Positions 1-9,141 are shown, counted from the stretch's first letter. The stretch is DNA of 16,116 bases from Christensenella sp. UBA6406 (GCA_002438625.1 DJPS01000021.1:1-16116); one strand, 5' to 3'. Notes: generated by a model from the sequence alone, not told the origin. Numbers and translations are program-made.

Positions 1-147
1 GCCTTTTGTCAAGCATTTTCGGCTCTTTTCCCAAAAAATGTTGAAAAAATTTTAATTTTTTATTGTTTTTCACCTTATTTTTAACTAATTTTAAACAATT
101 TTATGTTTTTTATCCGTTAATTATTAACACAAATTTTTATGAATAAA

Positions 148-188
148 AAAAGTTATCCACACTTTTTACCTTTTTGTGGATAACTTTT
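148..188. repeat. Perfect inverted repeat made of two DnaA-box sequences
   Basis: The arms at 148-161 and 175-188 are a perfect 14-bp inverted repeat (AAAAGTTATCCACA) around a T-rich 13-base loop. Each arm contains the consensus DnaA box TTATCCACA (153-161 on plus, 175-183 on minus). The flanking A and T runs mean it could also act as a bidirectional intrinsic terminator. The same 14 bases recur at 15465-15478. Terminator is the safer reading; DnaA binding is possible but untested. Confidence 0.6.
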
Positions 189-275
189 GTTGATATATTT
201 TAAGTTTGCGGTTTGATGCATTTTATTAATTTTTAATTTAATGTAAATTATTCTTATTAAAAAGTGCTTACACAA

Positions 276-438
276 CAAAAGAAAAGACCCTAGCACTAGG
301 TCTTTTCCAGTGTTTATTAAGCCAAAAGGGGATTATTAAGTGTTATAACAAGAAACAACAACAATAACACCAAAAAACTTCTTGTACTAACTGTAGGAGC
401 CCTACACTCTACTAACACTTAATACGGCAACAATAAAC
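276..438 (-). ncRNA. Candidate structured small RNA, three-way junction, unassigned family
   Basis: A minus-strand transcript of about 160 nt is predicted between a consensus promoter (445-473) and an intrinsic terminator (281-307), with no open reading frame of note. The first transcribed bases, 438 to 432, pair perfectly with 318-312. GGC/GCC pairs at 426-428 and 321-323, and a perfect 11-bp stem joins 413-423 with 335-345. That stem encloses two hairpins: 392-406 (6 bp, 3-base loop) and 348-354/379-385 (7 bp). Bases 340-346 can instead pair with 364-370, so a second fold is possible. The 5'-end to 3'-end closing stem recalls 6S RNA, but the asymmetric three-way junction does not match the simple 6S bubble, and I recognise no SRP, tmRNA or RNase P motif. 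The promoter, fold and terminator are seen; the function is unknown. Confidence 0.7.
281..307 (-). terminator. Intrinsic terminator of the small RNA
   Basis: The hairpin pairs GAAAAGAC...TAG with CTAG...GTCTTTTC (one bulged base, 2-base loop) and runs on into a U-rich tail on the minus strand (280-271, read TTTTGTTGTG). It closes the transcript that starts near 438. Confidence 0.8.
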
Positions 439-444
439 ATTATG

Positions 445-473
445 ATTATAGCAAAATTGCCACAATTTGTCAA
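445..473 (-). promoter_or_regulatory. Consensus sigma-70 type promoter of the small RNA
   Basis: On the minus strand, TTGACA at 473-468 is followed by exactly 17 bases and TATAAT at 450-445. Both hexamers match the consensus perfectly. The expected start, about 438, is the first base of the RNA's closing stem. It is the strongest promoter in the window and implies high constitutive transcription. Confidence 0.85.
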
Positions 474-627
474 ATAATTTTAAACTTTTTTCATTTTTGT
501 AGTATTTTTAAACAAAAACACATTTTTTATTCATAAAGACTTAAATTATTAAATCCTATAACTCTTTTTGCTTAAAAATATGTGTTTTAGCTTATTGTTT
601 TATTTAATATTTTAATGCTTTTAAACC

Positions 628-1551
628 TTACAATAATTCAACGCTTGTGAATTTAGCGTTTTCACCACATTCAGTACTATAACTTTCGTCTTCTTCAACT
701 AAGACAAGTCCACTGCCTATTCTTTCATTGTTTTCATACTTTCCAACATATTTAAAGCCGTTTTCATAATAATAGGCACCAGCACCTTCTCTTTTATTAT
801 CTTTTACTTTTCCTTCAAAAATAATGTTATCGTCTTTATCTATAAATCTGCACACACCATTAATGTTACCATCTTTAAATTCACCAACGCATTTGCAACC
901 ATTTTCATATTTATAAAAACCATTTCCATCTGGCATAAAGTCATTAAAAGAGCCTTCATAGGAAACACCATTTTGCATAGTTACAGAAGCATTACCATTC
1001 ACTTCTCCATCTTTGAAATAAACAACAACTTCGCCTTTTTCTGGTACAGTTAAAACGGCATTTCCGTTTCTAACTCCACTTGTATATTCACACACAAAAG
1101 TCGTACCATCTTTAAAATAGCAAGTACCTTCGCCATTATATTTGCCATCTTTAAACTCACCTTCATACCTAGAACCATCAGCAAAAGTTAAAACAGCAAA
1201 ACCATTAAATTTATTGCCTGCAAATTCGCCAATATATTTATCTCCGTTTGCGAAAGTGTAAATGCCTTTACCTTCCATTACGCCATTAAGCCAAGCACCT
1301 TCGTAAGTGTTTCCATTTTCATCTTTCATAACGCCTTGACCGCTAGGAAGTCCGCCATTCCATTCCCCTTCATAAGTTACGCCATTTTTATACGTAATTT
1401 TGCCACTGCCTTGCCTTTTTCCGCTTTCCCACATTCCATCATAATAAGAGCCATCGTTATAAATCATCACGCCACCACCGCTTGGCAAATTGTTATCATC
1501 TATTGTTCCAAAATAAGTTGCATTATCAAAAACTAATTTTTTCTTTTCCAT
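628..1551 (-). CDS. MORN-repeat protein (12 repeats)
   Basis: The 307-residue protein is built almost wholly of about twelve 23-residue MORN repeats of the pattern Y-x-G-x-(F/W)-x(5)-G-x-G-x(3)-(F/Y)-x-(N/D)-G. They run from about residue 12 to 295, followed by a short acidic tail. MORN repeats form an extended beta-hairpin stack and usually act as scaffolds or membrane/protein-binding surfaces; no catalytic domain is fused here. Repeats 7, 8 and 10 are degenerate (Cys or Val at the usual Tyr/Gly positions). There is no signal peptide or membrane segment, so it is probably cytoplasmic. I chose the ATG at 1551 because GGGGTG lies 8 bases upstream; an in-frame ATG at 1569 lies almost at the predicted transcript start and lacks a ribosome site. 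The gene is transcribed alone. The family call is secure; the cellular role is unknown. Confidence 0.9.
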   Translation of the reverse strand: MEKKKLVFDNATYFGTIDDNNLPSGGGVMIYNDGSYYDGMWESGKRQGSGKITYKNGVTYEGEWNGGLPSGQGVMKDENGNTYEGAWLNGVMEGKGIYTFANGDKYIGEFAGNKFNGFAVLTFADGSRYEGEFKDGKYNGEGTCYFKDGTTFVCEYTSGVRNGNAVLTVPEKGEVVVYFKDGEVNGNASVTMQNGVSYEGSFNDFMPDGNGFYKYENGCKCVGEFKDGNINGVCRFIDKDDNIIFEGKVKDNKREGAGAYYYENGFKYVGKYENNERIGSGLVLVEEDESYSTECGENAKFTSVELL

Positions 1552-1583
1552 AGTTAAAACACCCCGCATTAAATTCTAATTGT

Positions 1584-1612
1584 AGTATACCCAAAAAACT
1601 ATTTTAAGTCAA
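1584..1612 (-). promoter_or_regulatory. Promoter of the MORN gene
   Basis: On the minus strand, TTGACT at 1612-1607, a 17-base spacer and TATACT at 1589-1584 precede the gene. The predicted start, near 1577, leaves a leader of about 26 bases with GGGGTG at 1565-1560 as ribosome site. This supports starting translation at 1551 and not at 1569. Confidence 0.75.
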
Positions 1613-1773
1613 ATAATTTAACAAAAAATGCGGAAAATATGCAAATTTATTTTATATAAACACTTTTTCCCGCTTGTAATTTCATAAAGATAATACATTA
1701 AAATTTATATAACCATATAAGAAAATAATGCAAAAGCAAATTCAATTTTACAGCAAAAATTTTATAAAAAGTT

Positions 1774-1852
1774 CTATAAACGGACAAATTTTCAAAGAAT
1801 TTTCCCTATAAACGGACAAAACGCCCCCTAAAAAGGTTCTATAAACAGACAA
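1774..1852. repeat. Three regularly spaced 14-bp direct repeats
   Basis: CTATAAACGGACAA occurs at 1774-1787 and 1806-1819 and, with one change (CAGACAA), at 1839-1852. Start-to-start spacing is 32 and 33 bp, close to three helical turns. The first and third copies share the upstream bases GTT. The array lies between the 3' end of the phosphoglucomutase gene and the promoter of the MORN gene. The spacers (18 and 19 bp) are unrelated to each other, and the copies are too short for CRISPR. Function is unknown; regularly phased protein-binding sites or a dispersed genomic repeat are both possible. Confidence 0.75.
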
Positions 1853-1886
1853 TTAACTTCTTTTGCTATTAAATTAAATGGCAAAT

Positions 1887-3704
1887 TTATTTTAAAATGC
1901 TATTTATATAATTTATTATATCTGCCATTTTTTGTGATTTTTCCGCATTTTTAACGGTTATATAGCACTTTATAAGCGGTTCTGTTCCACTTGGTCTCAA
2001 AATAACGATATCTCCGCTTTGTAAACAAAATTTTAACACATCTGCTTTTGGAATATCAAATTCAGTTTGATTAAAAAAATCTACAACTTTTACAACTTTA
2101 TCACCGGCTATTTCAGTTAGCGGATTTTTATGCAATTCACTAAGAATCTCATTTTTCCTTTTTTCACCTGCAACTCCACCGAACTTGACTGAGATTGTGT
2201 TATTTAAATAACTACCATAAATTGATTTTATTTCATTCAATTTATCAACGACTGTCTTACCGTGCTTTTTAAGTTTGCGGGCAAGTTCGCACATAAGCAT
2301 TGATGCTACAATTCCATCTTTATCCCTTACATATGTTCCTTTTAAATATCCGCAACTTTCTTCATATGCAAATAAAACTTGTTTTTCTTTACTGGCAACT
2401 TCTAACTTTCTTATTTCTCCGCCAATGTTCTTGAACCCTGTTAAGCACTCTACAACTTTTCCGCCATATGCTTTTACAACTTCATCAACAAGCGGACTTG
2501 TAACAATGGAGCGGATGACAACAAAATCTTTGGGCAATCTCCCTTGTTCCTTTAAACTGCTTAAAATGTATTCACACAAAATTAGTCCAACATCGTTCCC
2601 ACTAATTTGCTCAAACTTGCCAGTTTTGCCATCCCTTGCCATAACGCCCAACCTGTCGCTATCAGGGTCTGTTGCAATAATTAAATCGGCATCATTTTTA
2701 TTTGCATAGTCTAGTGCAAATGCCAATGCCTCAATTTTCTCAGGATTAGGATATGGGCAAGTTGCAAAGTTTCCATTTGGTTCTTTTTGCTCTTTTACAT
2801 AAATTAAATTATTAATGCCAATTTTATTTAAAATGCGTGTTACAAAAGGCTCACCAACACCATTTAATGCAGTGTAGACGATTTTTAAATCATTGTTATT
2901 TCCACAATTTTTGCAACACTTTTCCACATTTTCCACATTTACATTGTAATCACTTAAATTGATTTTATTTTCAATGCCATTTACATTTGTGCCACATTTA
3001 TTTACCCCGTCATCATTACAAGCAAAACTTTGCAAAACTTTTTTACACAAACTTTCCTTTAAAACGGCATTCAAATATTTTTCTTCATATTCTTCGTCCA
3101 CAAACTCTATCATTCCTTGGCTCACATAAAAATCAAATTCTTTATAAAGTAAATCAAAAGGATTTATTTTATTTTTAATTATACTTATTTCACTTGCAAT
3201 TTCTTCGTCTATTTGACACCCAAACCGCTCGTAAACTTTATAACCATTATATTCCTTAGGATTATGGCTAGATGTTATATTCACGCCCATATCACACCCA
3301 AGCGACCTAACCAAAAACGACAAATAAGGCGTTGGCTTGCATCCATTTGTTATAAAGCACTTAACCCCATTTTCCGCCAAAATAGATGCAGTAATATGTG
3401 CAAACTTTTGCGAATTAATTCTGCTATCATAAGTTACAACCATTTTAGGATTTTGCACTTCTCTCACATTAACCAAATAATCCGCTATTGCTTTTGTAAC
3501 TTGCATTATTGTGTACACATTCATCCTATTTGTCCCAGCACCCATTATGCCACGAAGTCCAGCAGTTCCAAACTCCAACTCTTTATAAAATGCATCAACA
3601 ATTAAATTTTCATCACTTTGCATATTCTTTAAATCTTGCAATATTTCTATATCTTTCACACAACTTTCCCACTCTTTAAACTTTTGCTCTATTAACTTAT
3701 CCAT
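1887..3704 (-). CDS. pgcA: Phosphoglucomutase/phosphomannomutase (alpha-D-phosphohexomutase family)
   Basis: This enzyme interconverts glucose-1-phosphate and glucose-6-phosphate (and often the mannose equivalents), linking glycolysis to cell-envelope sugar synthesis in the cytoplasm. The family's signatures are present in order: TSSHNP with phosphoserine at about Ser146, the Mg2+ loop DPDSDR at 346-351, the sugar-specificity loop EESCGY, and the phosphate-binding RPSGTEP from Arg570. The start at 3704 (605 residues) has GAGGT 8 bases upstream; a longer in-frame ATG at 3755 has no ribosome site. PgcA-type enzymes are usually near 575-580 residues. The excess here is a roughly 43-residue Asn/Cys-rich stretch (about 229-271) just before the conserved KIVYTALNGVG segment, where relatives have only a short linker. 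The gene appears monocistronic. Family assignment is secure; glucose versus mannose preference cannot be read from the sequence. Confidence 0.93.
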   Translation of the reverse strand: MDKLIEQKFKEWESCVKDIEILQDLKNMQSDENLIVDAFYKELEFGTAGLRGIMGAGTNRMNVYTIMQVTKAIADYLVNVREVQNPKMVVTYDSRINSQKFAHITASILAENGVKCFITNGCKPTPYLSFLVRSLGCDMGVNITSSHNPKEYNGYKVYERFGCQIDEEIASEISIIKNKINPFDLLYKEFDFYVSQGMIEFVDEEYEEKYLNAVLKESLCKKVLQSFACNDDGVNKCGTNVNGIENKINLSDYNVNVENVEKCCKNCGNNNDLKIVYTALNGVGEPFVTRILNKIGINNLIYVKEQKEPNGNFATCPYPNPEKIEALAFALDYANKNDADLIIATDPDSDRLGVMARDGKTGKFEQISGNDVGLILCEYILSSLKEQGRLPKDFVVIRSIVTSPLVDEVVKAYGGKVVECLTGFKNIGGEIRKLEVASKEKQVLFAYEESCGYLKGTYVRDKDGIVASMLMCELARKLKKHGKTVVDKLNEIKSIYGSYLNNTISVKFGGVAGEKRKNEILSELHKNPLTEIAGDKVVKVVDFFNQTEFDIPKADVLKFCLQSGDIVILRPSGTEPLIKCYITVKNAEKSQKMADIINYINSILK

Positions 3705-3749
3705 TAAAATAACCTCATCTTTTAACTTTAAACTTGTTAGTCTTTTAAA

Positions 3750-3776
3750 AGGCAAAAATAAATTTATTTGATGCCT
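3750..3776. promoter_or_regulatory. Leader inverted repeat of the phosphoglucomutase gene
   Basis: AGGCA (3750-3754) and TGCCT (3772-3776) flank the palindrome AATAAATTTATT. It falls in the untranslated leader, roughly 13-39 bases after the predicted start. The 14-base arm AAAAGGCAAAAATA (3747-3760) is identical to 12750-12763 beside the aminopeptidase promoter. It could be a shared operator or a weak attenuator; the role is inferred. Confidence 0.4.
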
Positions 3777-3795
3777 ATGTAACTTTTCAACTTAA

Positions 3796-3825
3796 ATTAT
3801 ACCAAACCACTTGCATAAAAGTCAA
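3796..3825 (-). promoter_or_regulatory. Promoter of the phosphoglucomutase gene
   Basis: On the minus strand, TTGACT at 3825-3820, an 18-base spacer and a perfect TATAAT at 3801-3796 with an extended TGG just upstream. The expected start, near 3789, gives a leader of about 85 bases to the ATG at 3704. The rest of the gap to the rubrerythrin gene (3826-4012) holds only AT-rich sequence and no convincing plus-strand promoter. Confidence 0.75.
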
Positions 3826-4012
3826 AAGCAAAAAACAAATTTTTTGTAAAGTTTACGCATAAATTTACATCTTTTAACCAAAACTAAATTGCAAATATAC
3901 AATTTAATATTTATAAAATAATTCAATTTGAAAATCAATTTTTCACAACAAATTTATAAGTATTAAAAAATTACTGTATTAAACAACAACTAAAAGGAGA
4001 TATAAATAAATT

Positions 4013-4624
4013 ATGAATTTAAAAGGCAGTCAAACAGAATCAAATTTAGCAAGGGCTTATGCAAGCGAATGCCAGGCAAGGACAAGATACGAATTTATAG
4101 AATATGGGGCAAGATATAATGGCTACAAAAACATAGCCGACATTATAGATGAAATTATATATCAAGAATTTAGCCACGCCCGTATGTTTTACACATTTAT
4201 CCAACAAGGCAACAAAGATGAAATGGTTGACAACCTAGACATATGTGCGGGCTTCCCTTTCCGTGAAAAGTGGGATTTGCTAGAAAACTTACGCCTAGCA
4301 AGTGAAGATGAAGCAAACGAAGAAGAAGTGTATGCAGATTTTGCCCAAATAGCAAGAGATGAAGGTTTTGAAGATATTGCGAACCTATTTGAAATGACTA
4401 AAACGGTTGAAAACTACCACAAACAAATTTTTACTGAACTATACGAACAAATGAAAGATGGCACACTATACAAAAAGGACACCCCAGTAACATGGATTTG
4501 CAACGATTGTGGTTATATGCAAACCTCCACCGAACCTTGGGAAGAATGCCCCCTTTGCAAAGCAAAAAGAGAATCCATTAAATTAGTCCTAAAAGCAAAA
4601 CTAATAAATTCAAAGTATGAATAA
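4013..4624 (+). CDS. rbr: Rubrerythrin
   Basis: This cytoplasmic non-haem iron protein reduces hydrogen peroxide and is part of oxygen defence in anaerobes. The N-terminal ferritin-like four-helix domain carries the diiron ligands: Glu19 in SECQARTRY, Glu52 and His55 in QEFSHARMF, acidic residues around 98-104, and Glu133 and His136 in ENYHKQ. The C-terminal rubredoxin domain holds Cys163-x2-Cys166 and Cys179-x2-Cys182, an Fe(Cys)4 site. At 203 residues it is slightly longer than the usual 190-195, with a short lysine-rich tail. The ribosome site AAGGAG (3994-3999) is 13 bases from the ATG, longer than its neighbours', but no alternative start fits. It is flanked by genes on the other strand and a terminator follows, so it is a single-gene unit. 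No rubredoxin reductase is adjacent. Confidence 0.96.
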   Translation: MNLKGSQTESNLARAYASECQARTRYEFIEYGARYNGYKNIADIIDEIIYQEFSHARMFYTFIQQGNKDEMVDNLDICAGFPFREKWDLLENLRLASEDEANEEEVYADFAQIARDEGFEDIANLFEMTKTVENYHKQIFTELYEQMKDGTLYKKDTPVTWICNDCGYMQTSTEPWEECPLCKAKRESIKLVLKAKLINSKYE

Positions 4625-4704
4625 ATTAATTTATATTTTAAAAATTAAAATATTTAAAGTTTCGCATCTTCTTTAAATACATAGCGATAGCTAAAAACAT
4701 ATAA

Positions 4705-4739
4705 AAAACCGATAAATTATTTTTAAATTTATCGGTTTT
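4705..4739. terminator. Bidirectional terminator between rubrerythrin and the surface-protein gene
   Basis: A perfect 14-bp inverted repeat (AAAACCGATAAATT, 4705-4718 with 4726-4739) with a 7-base loop has A runs on the left and T runs on the right. It can end rubrerythrin transcripts on plus and the convergent large-gene transcripts on minus. Nothing else was found in 4625-4853. Confidence 0.85.
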
Positions 4740-4853
4740 GTTGTCTTGTTTAAATTTTACTGCAACAAATTATAACTATACAATATAAGTTTTAAACAAG
4801 CTCTATAAATTTATATATTTTTATTGCCTTTATATTTATCAAATAATTCTAGA

Positions 4854-7800
4854 CTATTCATATAAAGCATAATAAACTTTTAAACCTGTTCCAACATCTT
4901 TCGCTTGAAATAGAACTCCATACATATAACTATTTACTTCATATGTTGAAACATTCAATTTTGTCTCACTGCTTGCAGTTGGACTAGTGTACCATCCCTT
5001 AAAGGTCTTACCATTAACAGTCTTCATACACCTTAACTCAATATTTTTATTGTTACCTGTTGGTATCACTAATGTTGTCCCCGAAGTCCCAATTTGACTT
5101 GCAGAATAACAAACCGTTAGATTTCCTGTACCTAAACTGCTATTCACTGTACACATTTGTACTTTTATAACAGCTTCACCTTCTGGACATTCAGCAACTA
5201 GCGTTCCATCACTTTCAATCTTTATTGTTTTGGACCCATCAGCATTTTCAGTAATTGTGCAACGGTCTATATTATAAACCCAATTAGAAAATACATACCC
5301 ATTTTGTGGCTTAACGGTTATTGTCTCTTTTATTCCACTATCAATATTTTTATATTCAACAGTGTCTCCTCTAAGAGTAATTGTTCCATTATTCTTTGTC
5401 ACTGCAATATTAATGCTATTTTGTCCCGCCGTTCCACTTATTGTCCACCAATTAGGCACAAAACACGCATACAACACTAAACTATTTGTTAAGGTTATTT
5501 TTTGTCCTACACTATAATCATAATAGTAGCTTGGAGAAGAAATATCTTTTTTCCAACCCATAAATATATAATTCTCTTTTGATGGTTTATCGCTTGGCAA
5601 TACAACTTCTACGCCTATCGCATAATTTGGAGCCGTATAATAAACAATTTTATCTGTAATGCTATTTGGCATAGTTATATTACCAGATAATAAATTCTCA
5701 AAACTTACACTGCAAGACTTTTTAAATACAGGATATACATCTATCTTACCACTTGGCATTGTAAAGCTTGTCATTACATCTTTTGATTTTTGTTTTGTAC
5801 TCCAACCTATAAATGTCCAGCCACTTTTATCAGGTTTTGAACCTGTATAAACATCATCGAACAGTTTAGTTGCATCATTATTGTTAAAGATTTGCCCTGT
5901 TTCCACTTCACTATAATTATACAACCTTGTTTTACCATCTACATCCACAAAATTTAACTTTACTGGAACCTTTTCAAAATTTGCAGTTATTGTTCTATCA
6001 CCACTTATTGTTCCACTTGCATTAGTCCAGTTTTTAAACCTGTATTCATAATTTTCATCTGCACAAGTATTTGCAACAGCATAAATTGATGTGTTATTTA
6101 TTGTAACTTTATTGCCAGAACTTGTTACAGAGGCGCCATTTGGTGCATTAAATAAAGTTTTTGAAACAGTACCATATTCTTCATTGTTTGAATTTATTGT
6201 AATGTTATAACCAGACTGTAAAGAATCTCCAGTCACTTTAAAATATACTTGAAATAACACATCACTTTTCAAAATTACTTCATAGCCATTATAAACTATT
6301 CCCTGTTCAAAACCCTTTTTAAAATAAAAATAATTCCCTGCAGTTGTTGGCACATAATAATGATAAGTATATTCACCTATTTTTTCATCACTCTCATTAA
6401 ATTCAAGATTACAAAGCCAAAATTCTCTCCCCATTAAAGGTCTTCCACCATTTGGTGTTCCTACCATATTACCAAGCATTCCATAATCAAGCACATTATT
6501 ACATACCCTCATATTAAACCTATATTTTTGCCCAACATTTAAATTATATGTTTTTCCATTTTCAAGCTCTATATAAATGGGCTCTGTACTTGTAGAGCCT
6601 GAACCCGAATTTATAATTAATTGACCTGTTTTATAAGTAATGTTATAATTACTTGTTACATCTGTGCTTCCGTGCTTTACGGTGGCATTAGATGGGGTTA
6701 TTGTGCCATTTGCAGTTGTACTGCTTTGTGTTAAAGTTACACTTGTTACAATATGACCACTAATTAAACCAGATGCATCAATTTGGCTTGTCCCATTTTG
6801 AATTGAACCATTTTTTTGAATTGTTTGTTCTTTTGCTGTTATAGTTAAAGCTTTTTGTGTAATTTGGAAAGATTTAGTTGCATTACCTATAAAATTTCCG
6901 CTTCCCGTAACCGTTAAAGTATAGTTACCAACATTTGTTTGTGCATTGTTTGTAACAGTAAAAGCATCTACACTTATTTTCCCACTAGTTACAACGCTAC
7001 TAACTTTAAAAGTTTGCAACTCTCCGTTATATACTAATGAAGTGTTAATTAGCGTTATAGTTGCACCTGAAATATTTAACTGATTTATTTTAAATTCTAC
7101 TTCTTTAGTTCCAGAATAGTTACCTAGCCCTATTATTGTAAGTTTTGCTGTGCCTGCATTAATATTTTGAGAGAACACACCTTGATAATCAACATCTGCT
7201 ACAAGAGATGTAGTTTCGTTTAAAATTACATCTGAAACAGTGTAATTTTGCGTTATTTCATTGCCTGTGTAAGTTTTATCTGATAGCGTTGAAACATTTG
7301 CGTTAGTTATATTCCTTTTTACTATTGTAAATCTAAGTTCAACATATCCTTCATAGCCATTTTTACCATTTACAATTATTGTGCCTTCGCCTGCATTTAT
7401 ATTTTCGCCATAAACAAGTTCATAATCGCCATCTTTTGTAAGTTTTTTACCATCGCTTGTTTTTACAATTACATTTGGTTGCTTTTGCGTGCCATCATAA
7501 ACTATTTGGGTTGGACCCTCTATAGTTATAGTTTCTTTTAATGTTGCTATATCTGTCTTAGTTGTTGTGCCACTACCACTGCCACTTCCTTCATAAACAA
7601 TTTTAAAAGTAACATTACCAAAATTACCTTTAATCATTTCGCCATTTGTATAAATATCTTTAACTCTCCAACGGCTATTTTCAACCCTGCCAACAACTTC
7701 AAAACCTTTAAAGGTTTTGCCATTTGTTATTGTCGGAAGCGGGAAAGTAAATTTATCTTGCACCGTATAGGTAGTTGAATAGACATTGCTACCTAAATTC

Positions 7801-9141
7801 GTAAATGAATCATCTAAACTAGAATTTTCATCCATTACAAATGTTGCCGTATATGTAACTGCTTGCCATTTTGGAATAAAAGTAACAGTTGAACCTTTTG
7901 CACCTATGTTATTATTTATTTCTATTAAAGTAGTTGAAATTGGAAAAAATTTTGTGCTATCACCTTTAACAACCCAACTTACACACTCGTAGCCATATTT
8001 TTCTAATGTATTTACTACTACTTGTGTTTTGCCATCCCCATAAGTTGTTGTTATATTTGCTGGCACTACACCATTATCTGCACCATCACTTTCAAATGCA
8101 AATGTAATGCTATCTGTGCTATATTTTGCATAAAGTACCATATCCCCTTTGCTTTCTATGGTTGCTTTACTTATTGTGTTGCCAGAACTACCAATCTTTA
8201 TGCCATATTGCCCACTTATGTAACTATCATACCAATCCACATCTACGCCATCAACTTGTGGCAATGTAAATTCCACTGCATTTATATTTGTTGTTATGCT
8301 TGTTGGAATTTTTAATGCATTGCTTACTGTGTTAAACCTAACAATGTTGCCATAGTTGGTTATGATATCATTAAATAAACTATTGTTTTTGTTCGCTTTA
8401 CTAATAAGCTCACTTAACTCACCAACATTGTTTGCTGTACTTAAATTTAAGTGCTGTTTTTGAACAGCTTGTGCATCTACGCACAATGCCATAGAATTGC
8501 TCGGAATAGATTTTACATTTATACCTAAATTATATTTTGAAATTTCTGGCATCATCACACTGCTTAAAATATTGTATTCAATATTTGAATTACACTCTTT
8601 TAGTGTTTGTGTAGGATTACCCTCACTATCTAATGTTGATAAATAATAAAATTCATCATTTTCATTATAAAACCATCCATAACTATTTTGCGTGTCAGCT
8701 ATTGTTGTTATATAGTTATTTAAATCACTATTAAGTGCAACAATTACGCTTGTAACAAAATCGTTATTTGCATTCGTGCCTATTGGCTTGTAACTTACTT
8801 TTACACGAATGTAACTATCTATGCTTTCTGCTGTTGTTTTTACTTTTGCATTTTCGCACACTTTTACCACACTTTCCGTGTTTATGTTCTCTTGCGTTAA
8901 AACCACATTCCCACTATTTGCGTATGTTCCGTTGTTCATAGAAACAAGTGTTTCTAATTTTGCAAACGAAAAAGACGCACCAGCCCTTGCGGATGATGTA
9001 AAATATGCGAAACTTAAACCAAAACTAAAAACTACAAAAAAGACAATTAACAATATAATTAAATATTTTTGTTTATTTATACTGCTATATCTCGCTTGCC
9101 CCCCCCCGCCTATTTTTTGGCGTATTATTTAGTCTTTTCAT
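4854..9141 (-). CDS. Giant secreted repeat surface protein with SipW/TasA-type signal; contains a G9 tract, OFF as read
   Basis: The natural start is the ATG at 9141, with AAGGAG 8 bases upstream. Codons then run into nine G (9107-9099). As read, the frame ends after 18 codons (MKRLNNTPKNRRGGASEI). With eight G it continues as RRGGQARYSS..., a basic region, then a hydrophobic core (about residues 27-47) ending FAYFTSSARAG, typical of SipW-dependent TasA/camelysin-like precursors, and 1,428 residues in all. A roughly 200-residue camelysin-like domain follows, then InlB-type (Flg_new) beta repeats, a Gly-Ser linker near 518, about four MBG-type Ig-like domains (about 536-840), a second Gly-Ser linker, and several more InlB-type repeats (F-x-G-W motifs) to the C-terminus. 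No LPXTG, membrane anchor or catalytic motif is seen. The role is inferred to be adhesion or matrix. The only downstream in-frame start, TTG at 9053, has no ribosome site and would cut off the basic region. Confidence 0.85.
9099..9107 (-). repeat. G9 homopolymer tract in the coding start of the surface protein
   Basis: Nine consecutive C on plus (G on minus) lie 34 bases inside the gene, encoding Arg-Arg-Gly-Gly just before the hydrophobic signal core. The next longest G/C run noticed in the window is five. Tract lengths of 8 or 11 open the full frame; 9 and 10 close it soon after. Poly-G tracts of this size are classic slipped-strand phase-variation sites in other bacteria. Confidence 0.85.

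Noticed and set aside
1..12. TTGACA on minus at 12-7, possible -35 of a promoter firing leftward
   Set aside because: The -10 region would lie outside the window, so it cannot be judged.
148..188. Replication origin at the left edge because of paired DnaA boxes
   Set aside because: Only two boxes, no clear box cluster or neighbouring dnaA/dnaN, and the structure is equally explained as a terminator.
1774..1852. CRISPR array
   Set aside because: Repeats are 14 bp with 18-19 bp spacers and no cas genes are present; true arrays have longer repeats and spacers.
2275..2709. Long plus-strand open frame opposite phosphoglucomutase
   Set aside because: It is antisense to a clearly conserved enzyme, has no ribosome site and no recognisable protein features.
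9051..9053. TTG at 9053 as the true start of the large surface protein
   Set aside because: It has no ribosome site and would begin in the middle of the hydrophobic core. The ATG at 9141 has a perfect ribosome site and gives a complete signal once one G is removed.
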